A stretch of 64,000 bases of DNA from the NCBI RefSeq assembly GCF_003573695.1, contig NC_039358.1, positions 195,338,418 to 195,402,417 on the forward strand. Reading direction: 5' to 3'. This document shows positions 1 through 12,169 of this stretch, piece after piece. Source of the stretch: Papaver somniferum (Eukaryota; Streptophyta; Magnoliopsida; Ranunculales; Papaveraceae). Made by a program: the position numbers and the translations under genes. The notes under the pieces were generated by a model, which saw nothing but the letters and a program-made list of their open reading frames with translations, did no database searches and was not told where the DNA came from. Every line of letters begins with the position of its first letter. Position 1 is the first letter of the stretch.

Positions 1-131
1 TAGGATTTGGATTAGTTCTGCATGGTCTTTCATCCTTCTTCTATTGTGAAATTTGACTTCCTTCATATTTTCTTGAATCAACGTACATAGAAATGCAATT
101 TTTACTAGACGTATAGCCTTAGAAAATATTA

Positions 132-145
132 ATTGTAATTACAAT
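132..145. repeat. Perfect 14-bp palindrome in the satellite monomer (first instance)
   Basis: ATTGTAATTACAAT equals its own reverse complement. The same palindrome recurs about once per monomer across the array. Some monomers break it (for example at 470-483, 1488-1501 and 12126-12140), so it is common but not invariant. It could form a small cruciform or bind a dimeric protein, but no function is shown. Confidence 0.85.
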
Positions 146-648
146 ACATTTTTTAAACTTTTTCTGTTAAAATGAGTATATCTAGTTTACAATTTAGTCT
201 CAGAAATCAATTTCCGATTTATAACGAAATGTGTAGACTTTTTTGAGTTAACGTATATAAAATTCAACATTTTTATGAACTCTCTTTTTGTGTTGGCTTT
301 ATGTTTCTATCTGATTCAAGATAGAAGGAATTGGTTAGGATTTGGATTAGTTCTGCATGGTCTTTCATCCTTCTTCTATTGTGAAATTTGACTTCCTTCA
401 TATTCTCTTGAATCAAAGTACATAGAAATGCAATTTTTACTAGACGTATTGCCTTAGAACATATTAATTGTGATTACAATACATTTTTCAAACTTTTTCT
501 GTGAAAATTGAGTTTATCTAGTTTACAATTTAGTCTCAGAAATCAATTCCCGACTTATAAAGAAATGTGTAGACTTTTTTGAGTTAACGTATATAACATT
601 CAACATTTTTATGAACTCTTTATTTTTGTGTTTGCTTTGTCTTTCTAT

Positions 649-754
649 TTGATTCAAGATAGATGAAATTTGTTAGGATTTGGATTAGTTCTGCATGGTC
701 TTTCATCCTTCTTCTATTGTGAAAGTTGACTTCCTTCATATTTTCTTGAATCAA
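649..754. repeat. Inverted repeat within the satellite monomer (representative)
   Basis: TTGATTCAAG at 649-658 is the exact reverse complement of CTTGAATCAA at 745-754, with 86 bases between the arms. The pair recurs in most monomers. Part of the array carries CTGATTCAAG in the left arm, which shortens the pairing. A transcript of either strand could fold into a stem with a long loop. Confidence 0.8.
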
Positions 755-1349
755 CGTACATAGAAATGCAATTTTTACTAGACATATTTCCTTAGAACAT
801 ATTGATTGTAATTACAATACATTTTTCAAACTTTTTCTGTTAAAGATGAGTTTATCTAGTTTATAATTTAGTCTCAGAAATCAATTTACGACTTATAACG
901 AAATGTGTAGACTTTTTTGAGTTAACGTATATAAAATTCAACATTTTTATGAACTCTTTCTTTTTGTGTTGGCTTTGTCTTTCTATTTGATTCAAGATAG
1001 ATGAAATTTGTTAGGATTTGGATTAGTTCTGCATGGTCTTTCATCCTTCTTCTATTGTGAAATTTGACTTCCTTCATATTTTCTTGAATCAACGTACATA
1101 GAAATGCAATTTTAACTAGACGTTTTGCCTTAGAACATATTAATTGTAATTACAATACATTTTTCAAACTTTTTCTGTTAAAAATGAGTATATCTAGTTT
1201 ACAATTTAGTCTCAGAAATCAATTTCCGACTTATAACGAAATGTGTAGACTTTTTTGAGTTAACGTATATAAAATTCAACATTTTTATGAATTGTTTCTT
1301 TTTGTGTTGGCTTTGTGTTTCTATCTGATTCAAGATAGAAGAAATTGGT

Positions 1350-1639
1350 TAGGATTTGGATTAGTTCTGCATGGTCTTTCATCCTTCTTCTATTGTGAAA
1401 TTTTACTTCCTTCATATTTTCTTGAATCAACGTGCATAGAAATGCAATTTTTACTAGACGTATTGCCTTAGAACATATTAATTGTAATTACTATACATTT
1501 TCAAACTTTTTCTGTTAAAGATGAGTTTATTTAGTTTACAATTTAGTCTCTGAAATCAATTTCAGATGTATAACGCAGTGTGTAGAGTTTTTTGAGTTAG
1601 CTTTGTCATTCTATTTGATTCAAGATAGATGAAATTTGT
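1350..1639. repeat. Short satellite monomer variant, exactly 290 bp (S type)
   Basis: This monomer lacks about 48 bp between GAGTTA and GCTTTGTC, removing the stretch that includes the TATATAAA and CAACATTTTTATGAAC motifs. It also carries linked variants: TACTATACATTTT, GTCTCTGAAATC, CAGATGTATAACGCAGTG and GTCATTCTATTTG. Ten such monomers start at 1350, 7347, 12326, 13966, 18647, 28042, 30020, 32338, 33978 and 34944, and each is 290 bp to the next phase marker. They therefore descend from one deletion event that was then amplified. Confidence 0.92.
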
Positions 1640-2652
1640 TAGGATTTGAATTAGTTCTGCATGGTCTTTCATCCTTCTTCTATTGTGAAATTTGACTTCC
1701 TTCATATATTCTTGAATCAACGTACATAAAAATGCAATTTTTACTAGACGTATTGCCTTAGAACATATTAATTGTAATTACAATACATTTTTCAAACTTT
1801 TTCTGTTAAAGATGAGTTTATCTAGTTTACAATTTAGTCTCAGAAATCAATTTCCGATGTATAACGAAGTGTGTAGACTTTTTTGAGTTAACGTATATAA
1901 GATTCAACATTTTTATGAACTCTTTCTTTTTGTGTTGGCTTTGTCTTTCTATTTGATTCAAGATAGATGAAATTTGTTAGGATTTGGATTAGCTCTGCAT
2001 GGTCTTTCATACTTCTTCTATGGTGAAATTTGACTTCCTTCAAATTTTCTTGAATCAACGTACATAGAAATGCAATTTTTACTAGACGTATTGCCTTAGA
2101 ACATATTAATTGTAATTACAATACATTTTTCAAACTTTTTCTGTTAAACTTGAGTTTATCTAGTTTACAATTTAGTCTCAGAAATCAATTTCCGACTTAT
2201 AACGAAATGTGTAGACTTTTTTGAGTTAACGTATATAAAATTCAACATTTTTATGAACTCTTTCTTTTTGTGTTGGCATTGTGTTTCTATCTGATTCAAG
2301 ATAGAAGGAATTTGGTAGGATTTGAATTAGTTATGCATGGTCTTTCATCCTTCTTCTATTGTGAAATTTGAATTCCTTCATATTTTCTTGAATCAACGTA
2401 CATAGAAATGCAATTTTTACTAGACGTATTGCCTTAGAACATATTAATTGTAATTACAATACATTTTTCAAACTTTTTCTGTTAAATTTGAGTTTATCTA
2501 GTTTACAATTTAGTCTCAGAAATCAATTTCCGACTTATAACGAAATGTGTAGACTTTTTTGAGTTAACGTATATAAAATTCAACATTTTTATGAACTCTT
2601 TCTTTTTGTGTTGGCTTTGTCTTTCTATTTGATTCAAGATAGATGAAATATG
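1350..2652. repeat. Four-monomer higher-order cassette S-A-B-C
   Basis: The S monomer (290 bp) is followed by three full monomers. A carries CCGATGTATAACGAAGTG and GTATATAAGATTC. B carries TCATACTTCTTCTATGGTG and CTTCAAATTTTC. C carries GGTAGGATTTGAATTAGTTA and TGAATTCCTTC. The same order recurs at about 7347-8649, 13966-15270, 28042-29340 and 34944-36240. Incomplete versions are S-B-C at about 12326 and 32338, and A-B-C at about 22650. This is a higher-order repeat, although it is not regularly spaced. Confidence 0.8.
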
Positions 2653-5600
2653 TTAGGATTTGGATTAGTTCTGCATGGTCTTTCATCCTTCTTCTATTGT
2701 GAAATTTGAATTCCTTCATATTTTTTTGAATCAACGTACATAGAAATGCAATTTTTACTAGACGTATTGCCTTAGAACATATTAATTGTAATTACAATAC
2801 ATTTTTCAAACTTTTTCTGTTAAAGATGAGTTTAACTAGTTTACAATTTAGTCTCAGAAATTAATTTCCCACTTATAACGAAGTTTGTAGACTTTTTTGA
2901 GTTAACGTATATAAAATTTAACATTTTTATGAACTCTTTCTTTTTGTGTTGGATTGGTCTTTCAATTTGATTCAAAATAGATGCAAATTGTTAGGATTTG
3001 GATTAGTTCTGCATGGTCTTTCATCCTTCTTCTATTGTGAAATTTGACTTCCTTCATATTTTCTTGAATCAACGTACATAGAAATGCAATTTTTACTAGA
3101 CGTATTGCCTTAGAACATATTAATTGTAATTACAATACATTTTTCAAACTTTTTCTGTTAAAGATGATTTTATCTAGTTTACAATTTAGTCTCAGAAATC
3201 AATTTCCGACTTATAACGAAATGTGTAGACTTTTTTGAGTTAACGTATATAAAATTCATCATTTTTATGAACTCTTTCTTTTTGTGTTGGCTTTGTCTTT
3301 CTATTTGATTCAAGATAGATGAAATTTGTTAGGATTTGGATTAGTTCTGCATGGTCTTTCATCCTTCTTCTATTGTGAAATTTGACTTGCTTCATATTTT
3401 CTTGAATCAACGCACATAGAAATGCAATTTTTACTAGACGTATTGCCTTAGAACATATTAATTGTAATTACAATACATTTTTCAAACTTTTTCTGTTAAA
3501 GATGAGTTTATCTAGTTTACAATTTAGTCTCAGAAATCAATTTCCGACTTATAACGAATTGTGTAGACTTTTTTGAGTTAACGTATATAAAATTAAATAT
3601 TTTTATGAACTCTTTCTTTTTGTGTTGGTTTTGTCTTTCTATTTGATTCAAGATAGATGAAATTTGTTAGGATTTGGATTAATTCTGCATGGTCTTTCAT
3701 CCTTCTTCTATTGTGAAATTTGACTTCCTTCATATTTTCTTGAATCAACGTACATAGAAATGCAATTTTTACTAGACGTATTGCCTTAGAACATATTAAT
3801 TGTAATTACAATACATTTTTCAAACTTTTTCTGTTAAAGATGAGTTTATCTAGTTTACAATTTAGTCACAGAAATCAATTTCCGACTTATAACGAATTGT
3901 GTAGACTTTTTTGAGTTAACGTATATAAAATTCAATATTTTTATGAACTCTTTCTTTTTGTGTAGGCTTTGTATTTCTATTGGATTCAAGATAGATGAAA
4001 TTTGTTAGGATTTGGATTAATTCTGCATGGTCTTTCATCCTTCTTCTATTGTGAAATTTGACTTCCTTCATATTTTCTTGAATCAACGTACATAGAAATG
4101 CAATTTTTACTAGACGTATTGCCTTAGAACATATTAATTGTAATTACAATACATTTTTCAAACTTTTTCTGTTAAAGATGAGTTTATCTAGTTTATAATT
4201 TAGTCTCAGAAATCAATTTCCGACTTATAACGAAATGCGTAGACTTTTTTGAGTTAACGTATATAAAATTCAGCATTTTAATGAACTCTTTCTTTTTATA
4301 TTGGCTTTGTCTTTCTATTTGATTCAAGATATATGAAATTCGTTAGGATTTGGATTAGTTCTGCAAGGTCTTTCATCTTTCTTCTATTGTGAAATTTGAC
4401 TTCCTTCATATTTTCTTGAATCAACGTACATAGAAATGCAATTTTTACTAGACGTATTGCCTTAGAACATATTAATTGTAATTACAATACATTTTTCAAA
4501 CTTTTTCTGTTAAAGATGAGTTTATCTAGTTTACAATTTAGTCTCAGAAATCAATTTCCGACTTATAACGAAATGTGTAGACTTTTTTGAGTTAACGTAT
4601 ATAAGTTCAACATTTTTATGAACTCTTTCTTCTTGTGTTGGCTTTGTCTTTCTATATGATTCAAGATAGATGAAATTTGTTAGGATTTGGATTAGTTCTG
4701 CATGGTCTTTCAACCTTCTTCTATTGTGAAATTTGACTTCCTTCATATTTTCTTGAATCAACGTACATAGAAATGCAATTTTTACTAGACGTATTGCCTT
4801 AGAACATATTAATTGTAATTACAATACATTTTTCAAACTTTTTCTGTTAAAGATGAGTTTATCTAGTTTAAAATTTAGTCTCAGAAATCAATTTCCGACT
4901 TATAACGAAATGTGTAGACTTTTTTGAGCTAACGTATATAAAATTCAGCATTTTAATGAACTCTTTCTTTTTATATTGGCTTTGTCTTCGATTAGTTCTG
5001 CATGGTCTTTCATCTTTCTCCTATTGTGAAATTTGACTTCCTTCATATTTTCTTGAATCAACGTACATAGAAATGCAAGTTTTACTAGACGTATTGCCTT
5101 AGAACATATTAATTGTAATTACAATACATTTTTCAAACTTTTTCTGTTAAAGATGAGTTTATATAGTTTACAATTTAGTCTCAGAAATTAATTTCCGACT
5201 TATAACAAAATGTGTAGACTTTTTTGAGTTAACGTATATAAAATTCAACATTTTTATGAACTCTTTCTTCTTGTGTTGGCTTTGTCTTTCTATTTGATTC
5301 AAGATAGATGAAATTTGTTAGGATTTGGATTAGTTCTGCATGGTCTTTAATCCTTCTTCTTTTGTGAAATTTGACTTCCTTCATATTTTCTTGAATCAAC
5401 GTACATAGAAATGCAATTTTTACTAGACGTATTGCCTTAGAACATATTAATTGTAATTACAATACATTTTTCAAACTTTTTCTGTTAAAGATGAGTTTAT
5501 CTAGTTTACAATTTAGTCTCAGAAATCAATTTCAGATGTATAACGCAGTGTGTAGACTTTTTTGAGTTAATGTATATTAAATTCAACATTTTTATTAACT

Positions 5601-6395
5601 CTTTCTTTTTGTGTTGGCTTTGTCTTTCTATTTGATTCAAGATAGATGAAATTTGTTAGAATTTGAATTAGTTCTGCATGGTCTTTCATCCTTCTTCTAT
5701 TGTGAAATTTGACTTCCTTCATATTTTCTTGAATCAACGTACATAAAAATGCAATTTTTACTAGACGTATTGCCTTAGAACATATTGATTGTAATTACAA
5801 TACATTTTTCAAACTTTTTCTGTTAAAGATGAGTTTATCTAGTTTACAATTTAGTCTCAGAAATCAATTTCCGACTTATAACGAAATGTGTAGACTTTTT
5901 TGAGTTCACGTATATAAAATTCAACATTTTTATGAACTCTTTCTTTTTGTGTTGGCTTTGTGTTTATATATTATTCAAGATAGAAGGAATTGGTTAGGAT
6001 TTGGATTAGCTCTGCATGGTCTTTCATCCTTCTTCTATTGTGAAATTTGACTTCCTTCATATTTTCTTGAATCAACGTACATAGAAATGCAATTTTTACT
6101 AGACGTATTGCCTTAGAACATATTAATTGTAACTACAATACATTTTTCAAACTTTTTCTGTTAAAGATGAGTTTATCTAGTATACAATTTAGTCTCAGAA
6201 ATCAATTTCAGATGTATAACACAGTGTGTAGAGTTTTTTGAGTTAATGTATATTAAATTCAACATTTTTGAAGAACTCTTTCTTTTTGTGTTGGCTTTGT
6301 CTTTCTATTTGATTCAAGATAGATGAAATTTGTTAGGATTTGAATTAGCTCTTTATGGTCTTTCATCCTTCTTCTATTGTGAAATTTGACTTCCT

Positions 6396-8690
6396 TCATA
6401 TTTTCTTGAATCAACGTACATAGAAATGCAATTTTCACTAGACGTATAGCCTTAGAACATATTAATTGTAATTACAATACATTTTTTAAACTTTTTCTGT
6501 TAAAAATGAGTATATCTAGTTTACAATTTAGTCTCAGAAATCAATTTCCGACTTATAACGAAATGTGTAGACTTTTTTGAGTTAACGTATATAAAATTCA
6601 ACATTTTTATGAACTCTTTCTTTTTGTGTTAGCTTTATGTTTCTATCTGATTCAAGATAGAAGGAATTGGTTAGGATTTGGATTAGTTCTGCATGGTCTT
6701 TCATCCTTCTTCTATTGTGAAATTTGACTTCCTTCATATTCTCTTGAATCAAAGTACATAGAAATGCAATTTTTACTAGACGTATTTCCTTAGAACATAT
6801 TAATTGAGATTACAATACATTTTTCAAACTTTTTCTGTGAAAATTGAGTTTATCTAGTTTACAATTTAGTCTCAGAAATCAATTCCCGACTTATAAAGAA
6901 ATGTGTAGACTTTTTTGAGTTAACGTATATAACATTCAACATTTTTATGAACTCTTTATTTTTGTGTTTGCTTTGTCTTTCTATTTGATTCAAGATAGAT
7001 GAAATTTGTTAGGATTTGGATTAGTTCTGCATGGTCTTTCATCCTTCTTCTATTGTGAAAGTTGACTTCCTTCATATTTTCTTGAATCAACGTACATAGA
7101 AATGCAATTTTTACTAGACATATTTCCTTAGAACATATTGATTGTAATTACAATACATTTTTCAAACTTTTTCTGTTAAAGATGAGTTTATCTAGTTTAC
7201 AATTTAGTCTCAGAAATCAATTTACGACTTATAACGAAATGTGTAGACTTTTTTGAGTTAACGTATATAAAATTCAACATTTTTATGAACTCTTTCTTTT
7301 TGTGTTGGCTTTGTCTTTCTATTTTATCAAGATAAATGAAATTTGTTAGGATTTGGATTAGTTCTGCATGGTCTTTCATCCTTCTTCTATTGTGAAATTT
7401 GACTTCCTTCATATTTTCTTGAATCAACGTACATAGAAATGCAATTTTTACTAGACGTATTGCCTTAGAACATATTAATTGTAATTACTATACATTTTAA
7501 AACTTTTTCTGTTAAAGATGAGTTTATTTAGTTTACAATTTAGTCTCTGAAATCAATTTCAGATGTATAACGCAGTGTGTAGAGTTTTTTGAGTTAGCTT
7601 TGTCATTCTATTTGATTCAAGATAGATGAAATTTGTTAGGATTTGAATTAGTTCTGCATGGTCTTTCATCCTTCTTCTATTGTGAAATTTGACTTCCTTC
7701 ATATATTCTTGAATCAACGTACATAAAAATGCAATTTTTACTAGACGTATTGCCTTAGAACATATTAATTGTAATTACAATACATTTTTCAAACTTTTTC
7801 TGTTAAAGATGAGTTTATCTAGTTTACAATTTAGTCTCAGAAATCAATTTCCGATGTATAACGAAGTGTGTAGACTTTTTTGAGTTAACGTATATAAGAT
7901 TCAACATTTTTATGAACTCTTTCTTTTTGTGTTGGCTTTGTCTTTCTATTTGATTCAAGATAGATGAAATTTGTTAGGATTTGGATTAGCTCTGCATGGT
8001 CTTTCATACTTCTTCTATGGTGAAATTTGACTTCCTTCAAATTTTCTTGAATCAACGTACATAGAAATGCAATTTTTACTAGACGTATTGCCTTAGAACA
8101 TATTAATTGTAATTACAATACATTTTTCAAACTTTTTCTGTTAAACTTGAGTTTATCTAGTTTACAATTTAGTCTCAGAAATCAATTTCCGACTTATAAC
8201 GAAATGTGTAGACTTTTTTGAGTTAACGTATATAAAATTCAACATTTTTATGAACTCTTTCTTTTTGTGTTGGCATTGTGTTTCTATCTGATTCAAGATA
8301 GAAGGAATTTGGTAGGATTTGAATTAGTTATGCATGGTCTTTCATCCTTCTTCTATTGTGAAATTTGAATTCCTTCATATTTTCTTGAATCAACGTACAT
8401 AGAAATGCAATTTTTACTAGACGTATTGCCTTAGAACATATTAATTGTAATTACAATACATTTTTCAAACTTTTTCTGTTAAATTTGAGTTTATCTAGTT
8501 TACAATTTAGTCTCAGAAATCAATTTCCGACTTATAACGAAATGTGTAGACTTTTTTGAGTTAACGTATATAAAATTCAACATTTTTATGAACTCTTTCT
8601 TTTTGTGTTGGCTTTGTCTTTCTATTTGATCAAGAAAGATGAAATTTGTTAGGATTTGGATTAGTTCTGCATGGTCTTTCATCCTTCTTC
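6396..8690. repeat. Multi-monomer duplicated block, copy 2 (partner 60-2690)
   Basis: This is the shorter partner of the block at the left edge, one monomer less. The phase marker sequence 6672, 7010, 7347, 7637 corresponds to 336, 674, 1350, 1640 in the partner. Confidence 0.78.
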
Positions 8691-11600
8691 TATTGTGAAA
8701 TTTGACTTCCTTCATATTTTCTTGAATCAACGTAAATAAAATTGCAATTTTTACTAGATGTATTGCCTTTGAACATATTGATTGTAATTACAATACATTT
8801 TTCAAACTTTTTATGTTAAAGATGAGTCTATCTAGTTTACAATTTAGTCTCAGAAATCAATGTCCGACTTATAACGAAATGTGTAAACTTTTTTGAGTTA
8901 TCGTATATAAAATTCAACATTTTTATGAACTCTTTCTTTTTGTGTTGGCTTTGTCTTTCTATTTGATTCAAGATAGATGTAGTTTGTTAGGATTTGGATT
9001 AGTTCTGCATGGTCTTTCTATTGTGAAATTTGACTTCCTTCATATTTTCTTGAATCAACGTACATAGAAATGCAATTTTTACTAGACGTATTGCCTTAGA
9101 ACATATTGATTGTAATTACAATAAATTTTTCAAACTTTTTCTGTTAAAGATGAGTTTATCTAGTTTACAATTTAGTCTCAGAAATCAATTTCCGACTTAT
9201 AACGAAGTGTGTAGACTTTTTTGAGTTAACGTATATTAAATTCAACATTTTTATGAACTCTTTCTTTTTGTGTTGGATTTGTCTTTCTATTTGATTCAAG
9301 ATAGATGAAATTTGTTAGGATTTGGATTAGTTCTGCATGGTCTTTCATCCTTCTTCTATTGTGAAATTTGACTTCCTTCATATTTTCTTGAATCAACGTA
9401 CATAGAAATGCAATTTTTACTTGACGTATTGCCTTAAAACATATTGATTGTAATTACAATAAATTTTTCAAACTTTTTCTGTTAAAGATGAGTTTATCTA
9501 GTTTACAATTTAGTCTCAGAAATCAATTTCCGACTTATAACGAAGTGTGTAGACTTTTTTGAGTTAACGTATATTAAATTCAACATTTTTATGAACTCTT
9601 TCTTTTTGTGTTGGATTTGTCTTTCTATTTGATTCAAGATAGATGAAATTTGTTAGGATTTGGTTTAGTTCTGCATGGTCTTTCATCCTTCTTCTATTGT
9701 GAAATTCGACTTCCTTCATATTTTCTTGAATCAACGTACATAGAAATGCAATTTTTACTAGACGTATTGCCTTAGAACGTATTAATTGTAATTACAATAC
9801 ATTTTTCAAACTTTTTCTGTTAAAGATGAGTCTATCTAGTTTACAATTTAGTCTCAGAAATCAATTTCCGACTTATAACGAAATGTGTAGACTTTTTTGA
9901 GTTAACGTATATAAAATTTTTAGATTTGTCTTTCTTTTTGTGTTGGATTTGTCTTTCTATTTGATTCTAGATAGATGAAATTTGTTAGGATTTGGATTAG
10001 TTCTGCATGGTCTTTCATCCTTCTTCTATTGTGAAATTTGACTTGCTTCATATTTGCTTGAATCAACGTACATAGACATGCAATTTTTACTAGACGTATT
10101 GCCTTAGAACATATTAATTGTAATTACAATACATTTTTCAAACTTTTTCTGCTAAAGATGAGTCTATCTAGTTTACAATTTAGTCTCAGAAATCAATTTC
10201 CGACTTATAACGAAATGTGTAGACTTTTTTGAGTTAACGTATATAAAATTCAACATTTTTATGAACTCTTTGTTTTTGTGTTGGCTTTGTCTTTCTATTT
10301 GATCAAGAAAGATGAAATTTGTTAGGATTTGGATTAGTTCTGCATGGTCTTTCATCCTTCTTCTATTGTGAAATTTGACTTCCTTCATATTTTCTTGAAT
10401 CAACGTAAATAGAATTGCAATTTTTACTAGATGTATTGCCTTTGAACATATTGATTGTAATTACAATACATTTTTCAAACTTTTTATGAAAAAGATGAGT
10501 CTATCTAGTTTACAATTTAATCTCAGAAATCAATTTCCGACTTATAACGAAATGTGTAAACTTTTTTGAGTTATCGTATATAAAATTCAACATTTTTATG
10601 AACTCTTTCTTTTTTTGTTGGCTTTGTCTTTCTATTTGATTCAAGATAGATGTAATTTGTTAGGATTTGGATTACTTCTGCATGGTCTTTCTATTGTGAA
10701 ATTTGACTTCCTTCATATTTTCTTGAATCAACGTACATAGAAATGCAATTTTTACTAGACGTATTGCCTTAGAACATATTGATTGTAATTACAATACATT
10801 TTTCAAACTTTTTCTGTTAAAGATGAGTTTATCTAGTTTACAATTTAGTCTCAGAAATCAATTTCCGACTTATAACGAAGTGTGTAGACTTTTTTGAGTT
10901 AACGTATATTAAATTCAACATTTTTATGAACTCTTTCTTTTTGTGTTGGATTTGTCTTTCTATTTGATTCAAGATAGATGAAATTTGTTAGGATTTGGAT
11001 TAGTTTTGCATGGTCTTTCATCCTTTTCTATTGTGAAATTTGACTTCCTTCATATTTTCTTGAATCAACGTACATAGAAATGCAATTTTTACAAGACGTA
11101 TTGCCTTAGAACATATTAATTGTAATTACAATACATTTTTCAAACTTTTTCTGTTAAAGATGAGTTTATCTAGTTTACAATTTAGTCTCAGAAATCAATT
11201 TCCGACTTATAACGAAATGTGTAGACTTTTTTGAGTTAACGTATATAAAATTCAACATTTTTATGAACTCTTTCTTTTTGTGTTGGCTTTGTCTTTCTAT
11301 TTGATTCAAGATAGATGAAATTTGTTAGGATTTGGATTAGTTCTGCATGGTCTTTCATCCTTCTTCTATTGTGAAATTTGACTTCCTTCATATTTTCTTG
11401 AATCAACGTACATAGAAATGCAATTTTTACTAGACGTATTGCCTTAGAACATATTAATTGTAATTACTATACATTTTTCAAAATTTTTATGTTAAAGATG
11501 AGTTTATCTAGTTTACAATTTAGTCTCAGAAATCAATTTCCGACTTATAACGAAATGTGTAGACTTTTTTGAGTTAACGTATATAAAATTCAACATTTTA

Positions 11601-12169
11601 ATGAACTCTTTCTTTTTATATTGGTTTTGTCTTTCTATTTGATTCAAGATAGATGAAATTTGTTAGGATTTGGATTAGTTCTGCATGGTCTTTCATCCTT
11701 CTTCTATTGTGAAATTTGACTTGCTTCATATTTTCTTGAATCAACGTACATAGAAATGCAATTTTTACTAGACGTATTGCCTTAGATCATATTAATTGTA
11801 ATTACAATACATTTTTCAAACTTTTTCTGTTAAATATTAGTCTATCTAGTTTACAATTTAGTCTCAGAAATCAATTTCCGACTTATAACGAAATGCGTAG
11901 ACTTTTTTGAGTTATCGTATATAAAATTCAACATTTTTATGAACTCTTTCTTTTTGTGTTGGCCTTGTCTTTATATTTGATTCAAGATGGATGAAATTTG
12001 TTAGGATTTGGATTAGTTCTGCATGGTCTGTCATCCTTCTTCTATTGTGAAATTTGACTTCCTTCATATTTTCTTGAATCAATGTAAATAGAATTGCAAT
12101 TTTTACTAGACGTATTGCCTTAGAACATATTAATATTTTTCAAACTTTTTCTGTTAAAGATGAGTCTAT

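Larger units (their letters stand above)
60..2690. repeat. Multi-monomer duplicated block, copy 1 (partner about 6396-8690)
   Basis: Linked rare variants occur in the same order in both blocks: CGTATAGCC, TTCTCTTGAATCAAAGTAC, CTGTGAAAATTGAG, GAAAGTTGACTTCC, AGACATATTTCC, then the S-A-B-C cassette. The offset is 6336 bp at the left and 5997 bp at the right. The partner therefore lacks one monomer, equivalent to about 1012-1350 here. Parts of the left portion also recur near 15360-15900 and 19370-19900. Confidence 0.8.

Noticed and set aside
1..12. Telomere-like TTAGGATTTGG motif
   Set aside because: It occurs once per monomer and is not in tandem TTTAGGG units, so it is part of the satellite.
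928..935. TATATAAA in each monomer as a promoter
   Set aside because: In a satellite this AT-rich such a motif is expected by chance, and no transcript start or downstream gene is linked to it.
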